Shown: piece after piece, positions 10,161 through 19,046 of the stretch
Position numbering within the stretch: the stretch's first letter is position 1
Layout: the number at the start of each line of letters is the position of its first letter
NCBI RefSeq assembly: GCF_004339525.1
Contig: NZ_SMGE01000001.1
Span: forward strand, 4,464,001-4,528,000
DNA from: Flavobacterium sp. 90
Lineage (GTDB): Bacteria > Bacteroidota > Bacteroidia > Flavobacteriales > Flavobacteriaceae
DNA: 64,000 bases
Reading direction: 5' to 3'
Notes under the pieces: model-generated
The model's database searches: none
Seen by the model: only the letters and a program-made list of their open reading frames with translations
What the model was told of the DNA's origin: nothing
Made by a program: the position numbers and the translations under genes

Positions 10161-13100
10161 ATGGAAACAATCTTTTTAATTAAAGAACTAAGAGAAAAAG
10201 GAGTAGCGGTAAAGCTAGTCGAAGATCAGTTAGAAGTATCTCTGTTAAAAGAGAATGTTGAAGATGAGGTTGTGGAAATAGTAAGAAATAATAAAGAACA
10301 GATTATAAATTATCTGCAGTCTATCTCAATTAATAAATTTAAAGAAATACCAAAAGCAAAAGAATCAAATAGTTATCCTGCATCGAATGCACAATTTAGA
10401 ATTTGGTTTGAATCACAGTCAACTAGCGCATCGATTGCTTATCATATTCCTTTTGAAGTTAAATTAGTAGGCGATTATGATAAAAATGTTTTAGAAGAAG
10501 CGATACGTTATGCAATTAACCGACATGAAATATTGCGAACAGTTTTTCGCCTGAATTCAGAAAAAGAATTGCAGCAACATATTCTATCCGCAAAAGAATT
10601 AAACTTTAATCTGGATTATAAAGATTTTACAGAAGTTGAAAATTCTTTGCACAAAGTAAACGAATACATCAAGGAAGATTTAAATATATCTTTTGATTTA
10701 GAGAACGGACCTTTGCTAAGAGCCGCTTTATTAAAATATGAAAACAATAGCTATTATTTCTATTGTAATTTACATCATATTATCTGTGATGCGTGGTCAA
10801 TTCCTATTTTAAAAAGCGAAATATTAACGGTTTATACTGCACTAAAAGCAAACAAACTACCGGAACTGCCAGAATTAAGAATTCAGTATAAAGATTTTAC
10901 ATTATGGAGTCTGGAAAACCTGGAAGGAGAATCTTTTTTAAAGCAAAAAGCATATTGGTTAGATAAACTTTCGACCGAAACGCCAGTTTTAGAATTACCA
11001 ATTAAAAGTAATCGTCCGCCGGTAAAAACATATCATGGACAAACTCTGAAAACCTATTTTAATAAGAACATTTCGAGTGCTGTAAATGCTTATCAAAAAA
11101 GTAAAGAAGGTTCTTTATATATGGTAATGTTGAGCACATTGCATGTAATGTTAGCAAAATACACCGGAAATAATGATAGCATTATAGGAAGTCCTTTTGC
11201 TGCCAGAGAGCATATGGATTTGAATAATCAGATCGGTTTTTATACCAATACTTTGGCAATTAGAAACCGAGTAGAAAAATCAGATTCATTTGATACTTTT
11301 TTTGCTGGCGTAAAACAATCGATATTAGAAGCGCACAATAATCAGCAATTTCCATTTGAAGAATTAGTCAAAGAATTAAAACTTAAAAAAGATCCTTCGA
11401 GAAATCCTCTTTTTGATGTTATGCTTGTGGTTTTACCAAAAGACGGAGCAAAAAACGAAGAACAATTTGATAGTGAAGAGTCTTTGGAAACGATTACTGT
11501 TGAAAAATCGACTACAAGTAAATTTGATTTGTTAATCTATATAGAGGAAACCGAAAATGAACTTTTATCGCTTAAAGTAGAATACAATACTGATTTATTC
11601 GAAGAAAAATTTATCAGACAATTTATTGGACACTACAAAAAAATAGTAGAATTACTCTTAACGAAGCCTCAGGAAAGTATAAGCGGATTTAACTATTTAG
11701 AAGGACATATTGGAATTCAAAATTTAGATTTAGATATAAATAAATATAAAAAAGATACCGTAATAGCATTCTTAGAAAAACAAGTAATTGCTACTCCGGA
11801 TGCTATTGCTTTACATTATGAAGACGTAAAAATCAGCTATCTTCAATTAAACAATTATTCGAATCAAATAGCAAAAATGCTAAGAGACGAGTATAATGTT
11901 TTGCCAAATACTAACATTGGTGTTCTGTTAGACCGATCGCAGTATAATGTTATTGCGATGTTGGGTGTTATTAAATCCGGAGCATGTTACGTTCCAATAG
12001 ACAGTAAATATCAGGAAAGTCAAAGAGAATATATCATCGCCGATGCTGAGATAACAAACATACTTACTACTTCTAATATAAAATATAGCGGAAGAACAGA
12101 ACATATCAATTTAATCTCTTTGGATGAGTTTCAATACTCAGACGAATTAGTAGAAAACCCTGTTATCGTTAATGAATTAGATGATTCTTCTTTTATTATC
12201 TACACTTCAGGGTCAACAGGAAACCCAAAAGGAGTTATTCAGACACATCGAATGTTGTCTAATTTAATACAATGGAATATATATGATTCCGGTATCTCGT
12301 CAGGTTTGAGACATTTGCAGTACACTTCTTTTAGTTTTGATGTCTCTCTTCAGGATGTTTGGTTTGTGCTTAGTAGTGGCGGAGTATTATATGTAACTCC
12401 AGAATCCATGAAGCTCGATTTTAGTGCTTTATCTACTTACATTATAGAAAATAAAATTGAGGTTTTATGCTTTCCATTTTCTGCTATGACCAGTTTTTTT
12501 GATCATACAGATACGGAATTTTTCAAAAAAAATCAGCTTAAAGATATTATATCGTCAGGGGAACAATTAATCATTAGTGGCGCTTTAGAAAGATTTTTAC
12601 TGGAATTTCCTCACGTAAAGCTTCACAATCATTATGGACCTTCAGAAACCCATGTGGTGACTAGTTTTACAATCTCAGCCAATACCAGCGATATTATACA
12701 TTATATGCCTATTGGTAAGCCATTGGCAAATACAACGCTATACATATTAGACAGTAATCTTCAGCCAGTACCAAATAAAGTAATTGGCGAAATATATATA
12801 GGCGGTGAAAATGTTGCCAAAGGATATGTAAAACTACCGGAATTAACACAAACACGATTTATTTCAAATCCATTAGATCGCGATCAAAAATTGTATAAGA
12901 CCGGAGATTTGGCTTATATGGATTATTCCGGAAATATCATTTATCTGGGAAGAAATGATACTCAGGTAAAAATAAGAGGTTTTAGAATTGAACCGGAAGA
13001 GATCGAAATTCAAATTCAGATGTTTTCAAATAGTATTGAACATACTGTTGTAGAAGCTAAAAAAATAAACGGAGAAAATGCCCTTGTCGTTTATTATGTA

Positions 13101-13586
13101 TCCGATAATGAATTGGATAAAAAAGAGGTTGTACGTTTTCTAAACAGCAGGCTTCCGGATTATATGGTGCCAAATTTTTATGTAAAACTTGACAATATTC
13201 CATTAACTCCAAACGGAAAAGTAAATAGAAAAGCCTTACCGGATGTTACGCCTGAAAACAGTATTTCAAGAGAATATGTAGCGCCAACAAATGAAACAGA
13301 AGCAAAGTTAGCGGCTATTTGGCAAGAGCTTTTAGGCATAGAAAAAGTAGGTATTGAGGACAACTTTTTTGAATTAGGAGGTCACTCACTTTACATCGTT
13401 CGTATGATCTATAAAATCAACGAAATTTTTGAAATTAAAATAAACATGAAAGATGTATTTACGCTCCAAAGCATACGTGAATTGGCAAAAGCAATTGACG
13501 ATGAAATACTATTTAAAGGAGGCGTAAACGTAAGTATAACAGAAGAAACTACAACAAATCAAAATTCAGAAGTATGGGAAATCTAA
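10161..13586 (+). CDS. single-module NRPS (dock-C-A-T), Pro-like code
   Basis: 1141 aa. It begins with a TubC_N-like docking domain (residues 1-55). The condensation domain follows (about 70-500); its motif is HHIICDAWS at 205, so the usual HHxxxDG has Ala in place of Gly. The catalytic second His and the Asp are kept. The adenylation domain (about 535-1030) has YTSGSTG and NHYGPSE. The gap-free code is DVQCISHVV, 7 of 9 with the known Pro code DVQFIAHVV. Pro or a related residue is a moderate-confidence guess, because the two differences line the pocket. T domain Ser is 1076 in GGHS. The protein ends in NSEVWEI, a likely docking tail. Its 3' end overlaps the next gene by 13 bases, which implies co-transcription. 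Confidence 0.95.
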   Translation: METIFLIKELREKGVAVKLVEDQLEVSLLKENVEDEVVEIVRNNKEQIINYLQSISINKFKEIPKAKESNSYPASNAQFRIWFESQSTSASIAYHIPFEVKLVGDYDKNVLEEAIRYAINRHEILRTVFRLNSEKELQQHILSAKELNFNLDYKDFTEVENSLHKVNEYIKEDLNISFDLENGPLLRAALLKYENNSYYFYCNLHHIICDAWSIPILKSEILTVYTALKANKLPELPELRIQYKDFTLWSLENLEGESFLKQKAYWLDKLSTETPVLELPIKSNRPPVKTYHGQTLKTYFNKNISSAVNAYQKSKEGSLYMVMLSTLHVMLAKYTGNNDSIIGSPFAAREHMDLNNQIGFYTNTLAIRNRVEKSDSFDTFFAGVKQSILEAHNNQQFPFEELVKELKLKKDPSRNPLFDVMLVVLPKDGAKNEEQFDSEESLETITVEKSTTSKFDLLIYIEETENELLSLKVEYNTDLFEEKFIRQFIGHYKKIVELLLTKPQESISGFNYLEGHIGIQNLDLDINKYKKDTVIAFLEKQVIATPDAIALHYEDVKISYLQLNNYSNQIAKMLRDEYNVLPNTNIGVLLDRSQYNVIAMLGVIKSGACYVPIDSKYQESQREYIIADAEITNILTTSNIKYSGRTEHINLISLDEFQYSDELVENPVIVNELDDSSFIIYTSGSTGNPKGVIQTHRMLSNLIQWNIYDSGISSGLRHLQYTSFSFDVSLQDVWFVLSSGGVLYVTPESMKLDFSALSTYIIENKIEVLCFPFSAMTSFFDHTDTEFFKKNQLKDIISSGEQLIISGALERFLLEFPHVKLHNHYGPSETHVVTSFTISANTSDIIHYMPIGKPLANTTLYILDSNLQPVPNKVIGEIYIGGENVAKGYVKLPELTQTRFISNPLDRDQKLYKTGDLAYMDYSGNIIYLGRNDTQVKIRGFRIEPEEIEIQIQMFSNSIEHTVVEAKKINGENALVVYYVSDNELDKKEVVRFLNSRLPDYMVPNFYVKLDNIPLTPNGKVNRKALPDVTPENSISREYVAPTNETEAKLAAIWQELLGIEKVGIEDNFFELGGHSLYIVRMIYKINEIFEIKINMKDVFTLQSIRELAKAIDDEILFKGGVNVSITEETTTNQNSEVWEI

Positions 13587-16500
13587 GTATAAAGCAGAGG
13601 TTAACACAGTTAATTCAGGAAGGCATAAGTTTTGAAGTTTCCCAAGGTAAACTTTTGGTAAAAGGTAATTTAAGCGCATTAGATACTGCACAAAAAGAGT
13701 TTTTAAAAGACAATAAAGAAGCAATTATTTCTTTGATAGAAAGCCAGACTCAGGAAATTCCCGAGATCAAAAAAACGGACAAAGAGCTGCCAAAACCGCT
13801 TTCTTTTTCCCAACAAAGTTTATGGCTTCTGGATCGAATCAATAATGGTAGTTCACATTATAATCTTGCTTCTACTTTTAAATTAAAAGGCAAAATAAAT
13901 TACGAAGCTTTAAATCAAACTTTTGCCACGATTCTTGAAAGACACAGCAGTTTGCGCAGCAGCTTTTTTGTTGATGGTCATGGAGAACCCGTTCAAAAAA
14001 TTCAGGATGTACCAAATTTTAATGTTACAGTTGAAGAAATAGATCCGTCAATTCAAAAATTTGAATCTCATATTTTAGAATTAATTGAGCAAGAAGCAAA
14101 TAACGTATTTGATCTAACAAAAGATTTGTTGTTAAGAGTCAAATTGCTCAAAATAAATGATGAAGAACATATTCTGATCGTAACCATGCATCATATTGCT
14201 TCAGACGGATGGTCTATTGGAATTTTAGTTAACGAATTTAATATTCTTTACAGTAGTTATCTTAGAGGAGAATCTAATACACTGCCGGAATTAAACATAC
14301 AATATGCTGATTATGCCTATTGGCAAAGACAATGGCTGAAAGGAAAAGTTTTGGACAATCAGATCAATTATTGGAAAAAACAATTGGCAGATTTACCTGT
14401 GATTCATAGTTTGCCATTGGATAACCCAAGACCATTTACACAAACTTTTAATGGAAATACCTATAATTCATTTGTTGAAAAAAATACATTAACTGCTTTA
14501 TACAATTTATCTAAGGCAGAAGGCGCTACTTTATTTATGGCAATTCATGCTGCATTTAGTACTTTGTTAGCACGATATAGCAATGAAAAAGACATTGTTG
14601 TTGGTACTCCAATTGCTAATAGAGAAAAAGCTGAAATTGCGAATCTCGTTGGTTTTTTTATGAATCTTTTGGTCTTAAGAAGTGATTTATCACAAGAACC
14701 AAGTTTCAGAGCATTACTAAAACAAAGCAAAAAAATGTTGGAAGACTCTTATGAGTATCAACAAATGCCTTTTGAAAAACTTGTAGAAGAATTAAAAGTT
14801 CCAAGAAATTTGGGACACAATCCATTATTTCAGGTTTTATTATCGCTTCAAAATAATACCCAAGAAGAAATTTCTTTGAGTGATATTGTATTGGAACCCT
14901 TTAATTATAAAGACGGAAATAGCGCTAAATATGATCTTAGTTTAAATGTAACCGAAACCCCGGACGGACTTATCCTTTCCTGGGAATACAGTACAGATCT
15001 CTTTGTGGAGTCAACTATTGTTCGTATGGCAGAACATTTTAATACCTTATTAAGTTCTCTATTAGCTAATCCTGATGAAAATGTTTTTAAAGCAAACCTT
15101 ATCGGTGAAAAAGAAGCAAATCAAATATACGAACACTTAAGCGGAGATGTAGTTGAAGTGAGTACGAACGAAAGTGCCATAAACTTTTTTGACTATCAAA
15201 CGAAGAACAATCCAAATCAAACGGCCATTATTAGTAATGATGTTTCGTATAACTATGCACAATTAGGAGAAAAAGTCGATGCAATTGCTGGTTTTTTATT
15301 AGATCAGGGCGTACAAAACGGAGACAAAGTAGGAATCTGTTTATTGCGTAATTTCGAAATGGTCGCTACAATTTTTGCCTGTTTTAAACTTGGAGCCGCC
15401 TATATTCCTCTTGATCCTGTTTACTCTTCAGAGCGAATAAATCAGACTATAAATGATGCACAGCCTAAGTGTATTGTAACATTAAGCGCATTAAAAGAAC
15501 TTTTTTTAAACGGATCATCAAATGAGGATTTTGTTTATTTAGACAAACCTCAATCTCAAAAAGAAAATCAGGTAATTGCGACAAATTGCAGCGGTAACAA
15601 TGTAGCCTATATTATTTTTACTTCGGGAACAACCGGAAAACCTAAAGGGATTGAAGTTACCCATGATAATTTAAGTAATTTATTAAAAGGCTTAGATATT
15701 TCTTTTGGCAGCGAAACCAAACAAACGTGGCTTGCGCAAACGAGTGTTAATTTCGACATCTCGGTTTTAGAACTTATCTGGACGATTTCGAGAGGACATA
15801 AGGTTGTATTGCAACAATCGAATCCTTTTAAATTAGTGTCACATGATAAAATAACGCCATCAAAAAAGATTGATTTCAGCATCATGTTTTTTGGAGCTGA
15901 TAAAAACAATAATCAGAAGTATGATTTATTGTTAGATACTGTAAAATATGCAGATCAAAACGATTTTACTGCAATTTGGACACCGGAACGTCATTTTGGT
16001 GAATTTGGAGGAGCATTTTCAAGTCCTTCGGTTTTAAGTGGTGCTATATCGACGATGACTAAGAATATAAGTATCAGGTCGGGAAGTGTTGTACTTCCTT
16101 TGCATGATCCAATTCGTGTTGCAGAAGAATGGTCGATAGTTGATAATTTAAGCAATGGTCGCGTAGGAATAAGTATTGCGTCCGGATGGCATCCTAATGA
16201 TTTTGTTTTTTCAAATTCAAATTATAGCGATCGCCATAATGAGATGCGTGAAAAAGTTACTGAGCTTAAAAACCTTTGGGAAGGAAATCCTATCGTGCGC
16301 AAGAATGGTGTTGATAAAGACTTTACAATACAAATCAGACCAACGCCAATACAAAAAAAATTACCGCTTTGGATAACTGCTGCCGGAAGTCCTGAAACTT
16401 TTAAATATGCCGGAGAAATTGGCGCCAATATTCTAACGCACATGCTTGGGCAAACGTTAGAAAAACTGGAAGCAAATATTGCGGTGTATCACCAAGCCTT

Positions 16501-19027
16501 AAAAGACAACGGATTTAGCATAGAAGATAAACAAGTTTCTCTGATGCTTCATACTTATATTGACGCTTCACATGAAGATGCGACTGCTACCAGTGAGCAG
16601 CCGTTTAAAGATTATCTGAGATCTTCTATGAAATTAATGGAGCCTTTGGCAAAAGAGTTAGGGTTAGATATTGATACGCAAAGTGATGAAATCATTGATA
16701 TTGCATACAGAAAATTCAGTAAAGAAAATACACTTATTGGTACTCCTGAATCGTGTCAGAAAATGCTTTTTAGTATCCAGAATATCGGAGTTACTGAAGT
16801 AGCTTGTTTAGTAGATTTTGGAGTTGAAAGCGAAAAAGTATTGTCCAGACTTGAAAAGATTATAGAAACCAAAACCTTATATCACTCTCAGGCTGAGCTT
16901 ACAAAACTATTAAATATAGACAATCAAAGAACCGAATTGGAGCTTATTGACACGTATAAAGTGACTCACGTTCAGATGACTCCATCACAATCTAAACTGA
17001 TAGCAGATTTAAATAGTCAGGATAAATCCAAAGAATTATCTTCAGTTCAGCATTGGTTTATTGGTGGAGAACCTTTAAATCAAAATTTAATTAACAGCCT
17101 TAGTTTAATTACTAATTCTAAGTTGTATAACATGTACGGACCGACTGAAACTACAGTTTGGTCAACATGGAGAGAGATTAACAGCAAAGACTTTAAAATT
17201 GGTAAACCTATAATAAATACCAATTTATTGCTTCTGAACGAGTTTGAGCAACAAGTACCTTTTGGAGTTGTTGGAGAACTTTATATTGGAGGTTCAGGAG
17301 TTGCTAAAGGATATTATAATAATGCTGAACTCACGAATAAAAGCTTTAAACAAGTCATTAATTCTCACTTTGGCAACAGCCGATTTTATAAAACGGGAGA
17401 TTTAATGAAATTGACAAGCGATGGAACGTTTGAGTATGTTGGCCGAAAAGACAATCAGGTTAAAGTAAACGGTTATCGTATTGAACTTGAAGAAATAGAA
17501 AAAACAATTTCTAAAGTTCCCGGAGTTAAAAATTGTAAAGTTTTACCAATTACAGAAAACAATACAACCTACTTGTCAGCCTACGTAATTAAGGATGATA
17601 TTGTTTATGGAAACTACACAGAACTTCCTGTTGAAGAACAAGCGAAACCTTTTTATTTCCCTGATGGCAGTACTGTTTATCACCAGTCTGATCGCCAATT
17701 GGCAATGTTGTATAAAGAAATATTTCAGGACGGAATCTATTCCAGACACCATATAAAAGTACCTGAGAATGGTTTAGTATTAGATGTAGGAGCCAATATA
17801 GGAACCTTTAGTATGGAGGTAAACCAAAGTCAGCCTAGCGCAACAATTATTGCTTTTGAACCTATTCCGCAAATTTTTTCTGCTCTTAAGAAAAATTTTG
17901 AGCACCGACAAATAAAAGGACGTATTCTGAATTTTGGAGTTTCCAATAAAAAAGAAAGCGCAACTTTTCATTATTATCCGGAGATGTCTGGAATGTCGGG
18001 CAGGTTTACAGAAAAAGAGACAATCGTTGATGCAGTCGGAAAATATATAGAGTATGACAAAGCCCTCATGGCAGATGAAACGTATCAATCCGGAGAAAAA
18101 AACAGCATTGTAAAATCTTTCTACGATACTATAGACGGAGAAAATGATTTTTCGAACGAATTCAGAGAATACCTTACCTCGTTGTATAATTCTAATGAAG
18201 TCGAATGTCAGCTTACAACAATATCTGATGTAATTGATGATCTGAAAATACAGGCAATAGATTTACTAAAGATAGACGTAGAAAAGAGCGAATGTCTGGT
18301 ATTAGAAGGAATTCGTGAAGAACATTGGCCAATGATCCATCAGGTTGCAATTGAAGTCGACGGAGACAATAATCTGAATACCATCTTAGAGCTGCTTAAC
18401 ATAAAAGGATATGAGGTAAACGTTGACGAATTGGTAATGAGCGATGCCGAATTGCCAAGAGACGAAAATACCTATATGGTTTATGGAACTAATCACAAGA
18501 TTGGCGAGAAGAAAAAAGATCAAATCCAGCAACAATTCGAATCGCAAACAAACGAGACTTCTATCAGAGATTTTGTAAAGAAAATGCTTCCGGATTATAT
18601 GAGTCCTAAGGATATCAATTTTGTGCCGTCAATTCCTTTAATGGAAAATGGAAAAGTAGACATGATGAAGTTGAAAGAAATTAAACCTCAGGAATCTATT
18701 TCGAATAATGTTATCACACTTAATAATAAAACAGAATTAGATATTTATCGCATTTGGTGTGAGGTTCTTAAGAAAGAAAACATCCCATATCACGTCAGCA
18801 TTTTTGAGGCTGGAGGTAATTCAATTGAGATTGTTGTATTGCATGAAAAGCTTCAAAAAGAATTTAGTGTTGAGTTTTCATTAATAGAACTTTTCCGAAA
18901 CCCTACAATTCCTCAGCAGGCAAAATTGATAGAAAATGCCAACAAAGACAATCAGGAAGATGTTGCAATCAAAAAAGCAGTAGACAAAGGAGCGTCTCGA
19001 CGAAATGCCCGTTCTAATCGAAATTAA
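13574..19027 (+). CDS. NRPS with doubly interrupted Gly A domain (dock-C-A[LLM][FkbM]-T)
   Basis: 1817 aa. Order: TubC_N-like docking domain (1-60); C domain (about 75-510, HHIASDG at 206); A domain N-part with FTSGTTG and the A4 motif NFDISVLEL; a luciferase-like monooxygenase at about 766-1102; A domain resumes with A5 NMYGPTE and A8 KVNGYRIELEEIE; an FkbM-type methyltransferase at about 1349-1642; A9/A10 (LPDYM, NGKVD near 1691); T domain (GGNS Ser 1750). Across the insertions the code reads DILQFGMVW, close to the Gly code DILQLGLIW. A Gly-activating A domain with a monooxygenase in the same A4-A5 position is known from myxothiazol MtaG and melithiazol MelG, where alpha-hydroxylation of Gly leads to an amide. 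Here the module is internal, and the added methyltransferase suggests alpha-methoxyglycine. The tail is basic (RRNARSNRN), and the next protein is a PKS without a TubC_N domain. Confidence 0.95.
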   Translation: MGNLSIKQRLTQLIQEGISFEVSQGKLLVKGNLSALDTAQKEFLKDNKEAIISLIESQTQEIPEIKKTDKELPKPLSFSQQSLWLLDRINNGSSHYNLASTFKLKGKINYEALNQTFATILERHSSLRSSFFVDGHGEPVQKIQDVPNFNVTVEEIDPSIQKFESHILELIEQEANNVFDLTKDLLLRVKLLKINDEEHILIVTMHHIASDGWSIGILVNEFNILYSSYLRGESNTLPELNIQYADYAYWQRQWLKGKVLDNQINYWKKQLADLPVIHSLPLDNPRPFTQTFNGNTYNSFVEKNTLTALYNLSKAEGATLFMAIHAAFSTLLARYSNEKDIVVGTPIANREKAEIANLVGFFMNLLVLRSDLSQEPSFRALLKQSKKMLEDSYEYQQMPFEKLVEELKVPRNLGHNPLFQVLLSLQNNTQEEISLSDIVLEPFNYKDGNSAKYDLSLNVTETPDGLILSWEYSTDLFVESTIVRMAEHFNTLLSSLLANPDENVFKANLIGEKEANQIYEHLSGDVVEVSTNESAINFFDYQTKNNPNQTAIISNDVSYNYAQLGEKVDAIAGFLLDQGVQNGDKVGICLLRNFEMVATIFACFKLGAAYIPLDPVYSSERINQTINDAQPKCIVTLSALKELFLNGSSNEDFVYLDKPQSQKENQVIATNCSGNNVAYIIFTSGTTGKPKGIEVTHDNLSNLLKGLDISFGSETKQTWLAQTSVNFDISVLELIWTISRGHKVVLQQSNPFKLVSHDKITPSKKIDFSIMFFGADKNNNQKYDLLLDTVKYADQNDFTAIWTPERHFGEFGGAFSSPSVLSGAISTMTKNISIRSGSVVLPLHDPIRVAEEWSIVDNLSNGRVGISIASGWHPNDFVFSNSNYSDRHNEMREKVTELKNLWEGNPIVRKNGVDKDFTIQIRPTPIQKKLPLWITAAGSPETFKYAGEIGANILTHMLGQTLEKLEANIAVYHQALKDNGFSIEDKQVSLMLHTYIDASHEDATATSEQPFKDYLRSSMKLMEPLAKELGLDIDTQSDEIIDIAYRKFSKENTLIGTPESCQKMLFSIQNIGVTEVACLVDFGVESEKVLSRLEKIIETKTLYHSQAELTKLLNIDNQRTELELIDTYKVTHVQMTPSQSKLIADLNSQDKSKELSSVQHWFIGGEPLNQNLINSLSLITNSKLYNMYGPTETTVWSTWREINSKDFKIGKPIINTNLLLLNEFEQQVPFGVVGELYIGGSGVAKGYYNNAELTNKSFKQVINSHFGNSRFYKTGDLMKLTSDGTFEYVGRKDNQVKVNGYRIELEEIEKTISKVPGVKNCKVLPITENNTTYLSAYVIKDDIVYGNYTELPVEEQAKPFYFPDGSTVYHQSDRQLAMLYKEIFQDGIYSRHHIKVPENGLVLDVGANIGTFSMEVNQSQPSATIIAFEPIPQIFSALKKNFEHRQIKGRILNFGVSNKKESATFHYYPEMSGMSGRFTEKETIVDAVGKYIEYDKALMADETYQSGEKNSIVKSFYDTIDGENDFSNEFREYLTSLYNSNEVECQLTTISDVIDDLKIQAIDLLKIDVEKSECLVLEGIREEHWPMIHQVAIEVDGDNNLNTILELLNIKGYEVNVDELVMSDAELPRDENTYMVYGTNHKIGEKKKDQIQQQFESQTNETSIRDFVKKMLPDYMSPKDINFVPSIPLMENGKVDMMKLKEIKPQESISNNVITLNNKTELDIYRIWCEVLKKENIPYHVSIFEAGGNSIEIVVLHEKLQKEFSVEFSLIELFRNPTIPQQAKLIENANKDNQEDVAIKKAVDKGASRRNARSNRN
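15871..16880 (+). other. luciferase-like monooxygenase domain inserted in A domain
   Basis: This is an in-frame insert of about 335 residues between adenylation motifs A4 and A5. Family hallmarks visible are an FSIMFFGADKNN strand, IWTPERHFGEFGG, SGSVVLPLHDPIRVAEEW, ISIASGWHPNDF and a late GTPESC segment. These are typical of the flavin-dependent luciferase-like monooxygenase domains of natural-product megasynthases, not of light-producing luciferase. Expected role: flavin- and O2-dependent hydroxylation of the carrier-bound amino acid, here the alpha carbon of Gly. Boundaries are approximate. Confidence 0.9.
17620..18500 (+). other. FkbM-type methyltransferase domain inserted in A domain
   Basis: This is an in-frame insert of about 290 residues after adenylation motif A8 and before A9. 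The SAM-binding loop reads LDVGANIG (protein residues 1403-1410), followed by IIAFEPIP and the late strand LLKIDVEKSECLVLEGI, which is characteristic of the FkbM methyltransferase family. FkbM enzymes are mostly O-methyltransferases. Beside a monooxygenase in the same A domain, the natural inference is methylation of the hydroxyl the monooxygenase adds. Boundaries are approximate, and N-methylation cannot be excluded from sequence. Confidence 0.88.
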
Positions 19028-19046
19028 TTAACAAAAGTTGGACAAA

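Noticed and set aside
16176..16376. Plus-strand alternate-frame open frames (also 20840-21037 and 63573-63836)
   Set aside because: They are contained in, or almost wholly overlap, clearly coding frames and show no domain or start signal.
15871..16880. A free-standing luciferase gene
   Set aside because: The segment is in frame with the NRPS on both sides and has no start or stop of its own. Its motifs match tailoring monooxygenases of megasynthases.
19038..19046. TTG at 19038 as the start of the first PKS gene
   Set aside because: An ATG nine bases downstream (19047) directly precedes the KS, and nothing conserved lies between them.
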